This document shows, piece after piece, positions 63,413-64,000 of a DNA stretch of 64,000 nucleotides. The stretch is from Teredinibacter waterburyi (GTDB lineage Bacteria; Pseudomonadota; Gammaproteobacteria; Pseudomonadales; Cellvibrionaceae). The stretch lies in the NCBI RefSeq assembly GCF_001922985.1, contig NZ_MRUH01000168.1, positions 124,001 to 188,000 on the forward strand. Reading direction: 5' to 3'. The position numbers and the translations under genes were made by a program. Position 1 is the first letter of the stretch. The number at the start of each line of letters is the position of its first letter. The notes under the pieces were generated by a model that saw nothing but the letters and a program-made list of their open reading frames with translations, was not told the DNA's origin and did no database searches.

Positions 63413-64000
63413 CTAGCGCTGGTGCAGGCGGTCACTCATCCAGTTGGTAAACTTATCGACCGGCAATGGCCGTGAAATAAAGTACCCCTGAATTTGATCG
63501 CAACCAATTTTTTCTAAGGTCGCGAGTGAGGCTGCCGTTTCGACACCTTCAGCGACGGTTTTTAGTTGTAGTGCCTTACCGAGTTCTGAAATCGCTTTAA
63601 TAATGGAAGACGCTTCGGCAACATCATCTTCATAGGCGGTATCCAGTTGTGCGGTAAAAAATCGGTCAATTTTTAATTTATTCAAGGGGAGTAAGCGTAA
63701 TCGATAAAGGCTTGAATAACCCTTGCCGAAATCATCCAAGGCAATTTCAATTCCAAGTTGCTGAATTGCACCGAGCACGCTAATCACTTCGGTCTCACAT
63801 TCCATTAGGGCGGTTTCGGTAACTTCAATTTGAAAGAACCGGGGCGCTACATCACTGCGTTCTAATAGCGTGCGAATACGTTCGACAATATCGATATTTT
63901 GCAGTTGCACTACCGATACATTGATACTGAGCTGTAAAGGAGGGAAACCCTCTTCAACCCAAGCACGTTGCTGCCGAAATGATTGGCTTAGAATCCAGTC
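63413..64000 (-). CDS. EAL-domain cyclic-di-GMP phosphodiesterase, C-terminal part (5' end outside window)
   Basis: The open frame runs to the end of the window, giving the last 195 codons; the annotated C-terminal part of the EAL domain includes SINVSVVQL, IEVTETALM with the metal-binding Glu, DDFGKGYSS with the Asp pair, LKIDRFF with catalytic Lys, and AEGVET with its Glu. All catalytic residues visible are intact, so active hydrolysis of c-di-GMP is likely. The EAL motif itself and any N-terminal sensor or GGDEF domain are outside. It ends in a polar tail after GYFISRPLP. Confidence 0.9.
   Translation of the reverse strand, partial: DWILSQSFRQQRAWVEEGFPPLQLSINVSVVQLQNIDIVERIRTLLERSDVAPRFFQIEVTETALMECETEVISVLGAIQQLGIEIALDDFGKGYSSLYRLRLLPLNKLKIDRFFTAQLDTAYEDDVAEASSIIKAISELGKALQLKTVAEGVETAASLATLEKIGCDQIQGYFISRPLPVDKFTNWMSDRLHQR

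Overview
The window looks like chromosomal DNA of a marine or saprophytic, polysaccharide-degrading gammaproteobacterium of the Cellvibrionales type (Saccharophagus, Teredinibacter and Cellvibrio are the kind of genera meant). This is inferred from gene content: a xylan utilisation locus built around a very large TonB-dependent receptor, flavin-dependent halogenase homologues behind that receptor, a complete pstSCAB-phoU operon, TamAB, and scattered cyclic-di-GMP signalling genes. There are no tRNA or rRNA genes, insertion sequences, CRISPR arrays or phage genes that I can recognise.

Region 1 (1-28 kb) is a xylan/xylose locus. It opens with the end of a GH10 endoxylanase, followed by a GH43 lipoprotein. 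Next comes a 1003-residue lipoprotein with three tandem modules resembling the glycan-binding domains of Bacteroidota surface glycan-binding proteins. After these come a DUF6445-type putative dioxygenase, a membrane diguanylate cyclase whose periplasmic domain looks like a sugar-binding fold, and a four-gene MacAB-like exporter (separate ATPase, two permeases, adaptor). The catabolic core is a sugar:H+ symporter and a Nudix-fold regulator (minus strand), divergent from xylB, an aldose epimerase gene and xylA (plus strand). A striking nested TTGTACAA palindrome lies between the two arms. Downstream are a 1151-residue TonB-dependent receptor and three consecutive halogenase-family genes, the middle one lacking the recognisable FAD and catalytic residues.

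Region 2 (28-34 kb) holds a TlyA-type rRNA methyltransferase, a secreted HExxH metalloprotease with a translationally coupled small exported protein, and a second, unrelated TonB receptor. Region 3 (33.8-53.6 kb) is mostly housekeeping: tamA-tamB, an HDOD protein, recG, small conserved proteins, a response regulator with a PilZ-like tail, yaaA, a glycerol-kinase-like gene with a glpD-like gene, an M48 metalloprotease with a TPR tail, and a general porin.

Region 4 (53.5-59.8 kb) is a phosphate-starvation block. The order is pstS-pstC-pstA-pstB-phoU on the minus strand, then the porin. Clear Pho boxes lie upstream of both pstS and the porin, and a terminator-like hairpin sits between pstS and pstC. 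Region 5 (59.9-64 kb) has a TRAP transporter membrane pair without a binding protein, a YciA-like thioesterase, a LysR regulator and the end of an EAL-domain protein.

Likely integration: secreted or surface GH10 and GH43 enzymes cut xylan, the repeat lipoprotein holds the glycan, the large receptor imports oligosaccharides, the MFS carrier takes up xylose, and the epimerase, XylA and XylB convert it to xylulose 5-phosphate under the Nudix regulator. The role of the halogenase homologues and the DUF6445 protein is unknown and is the most interesting open question here.
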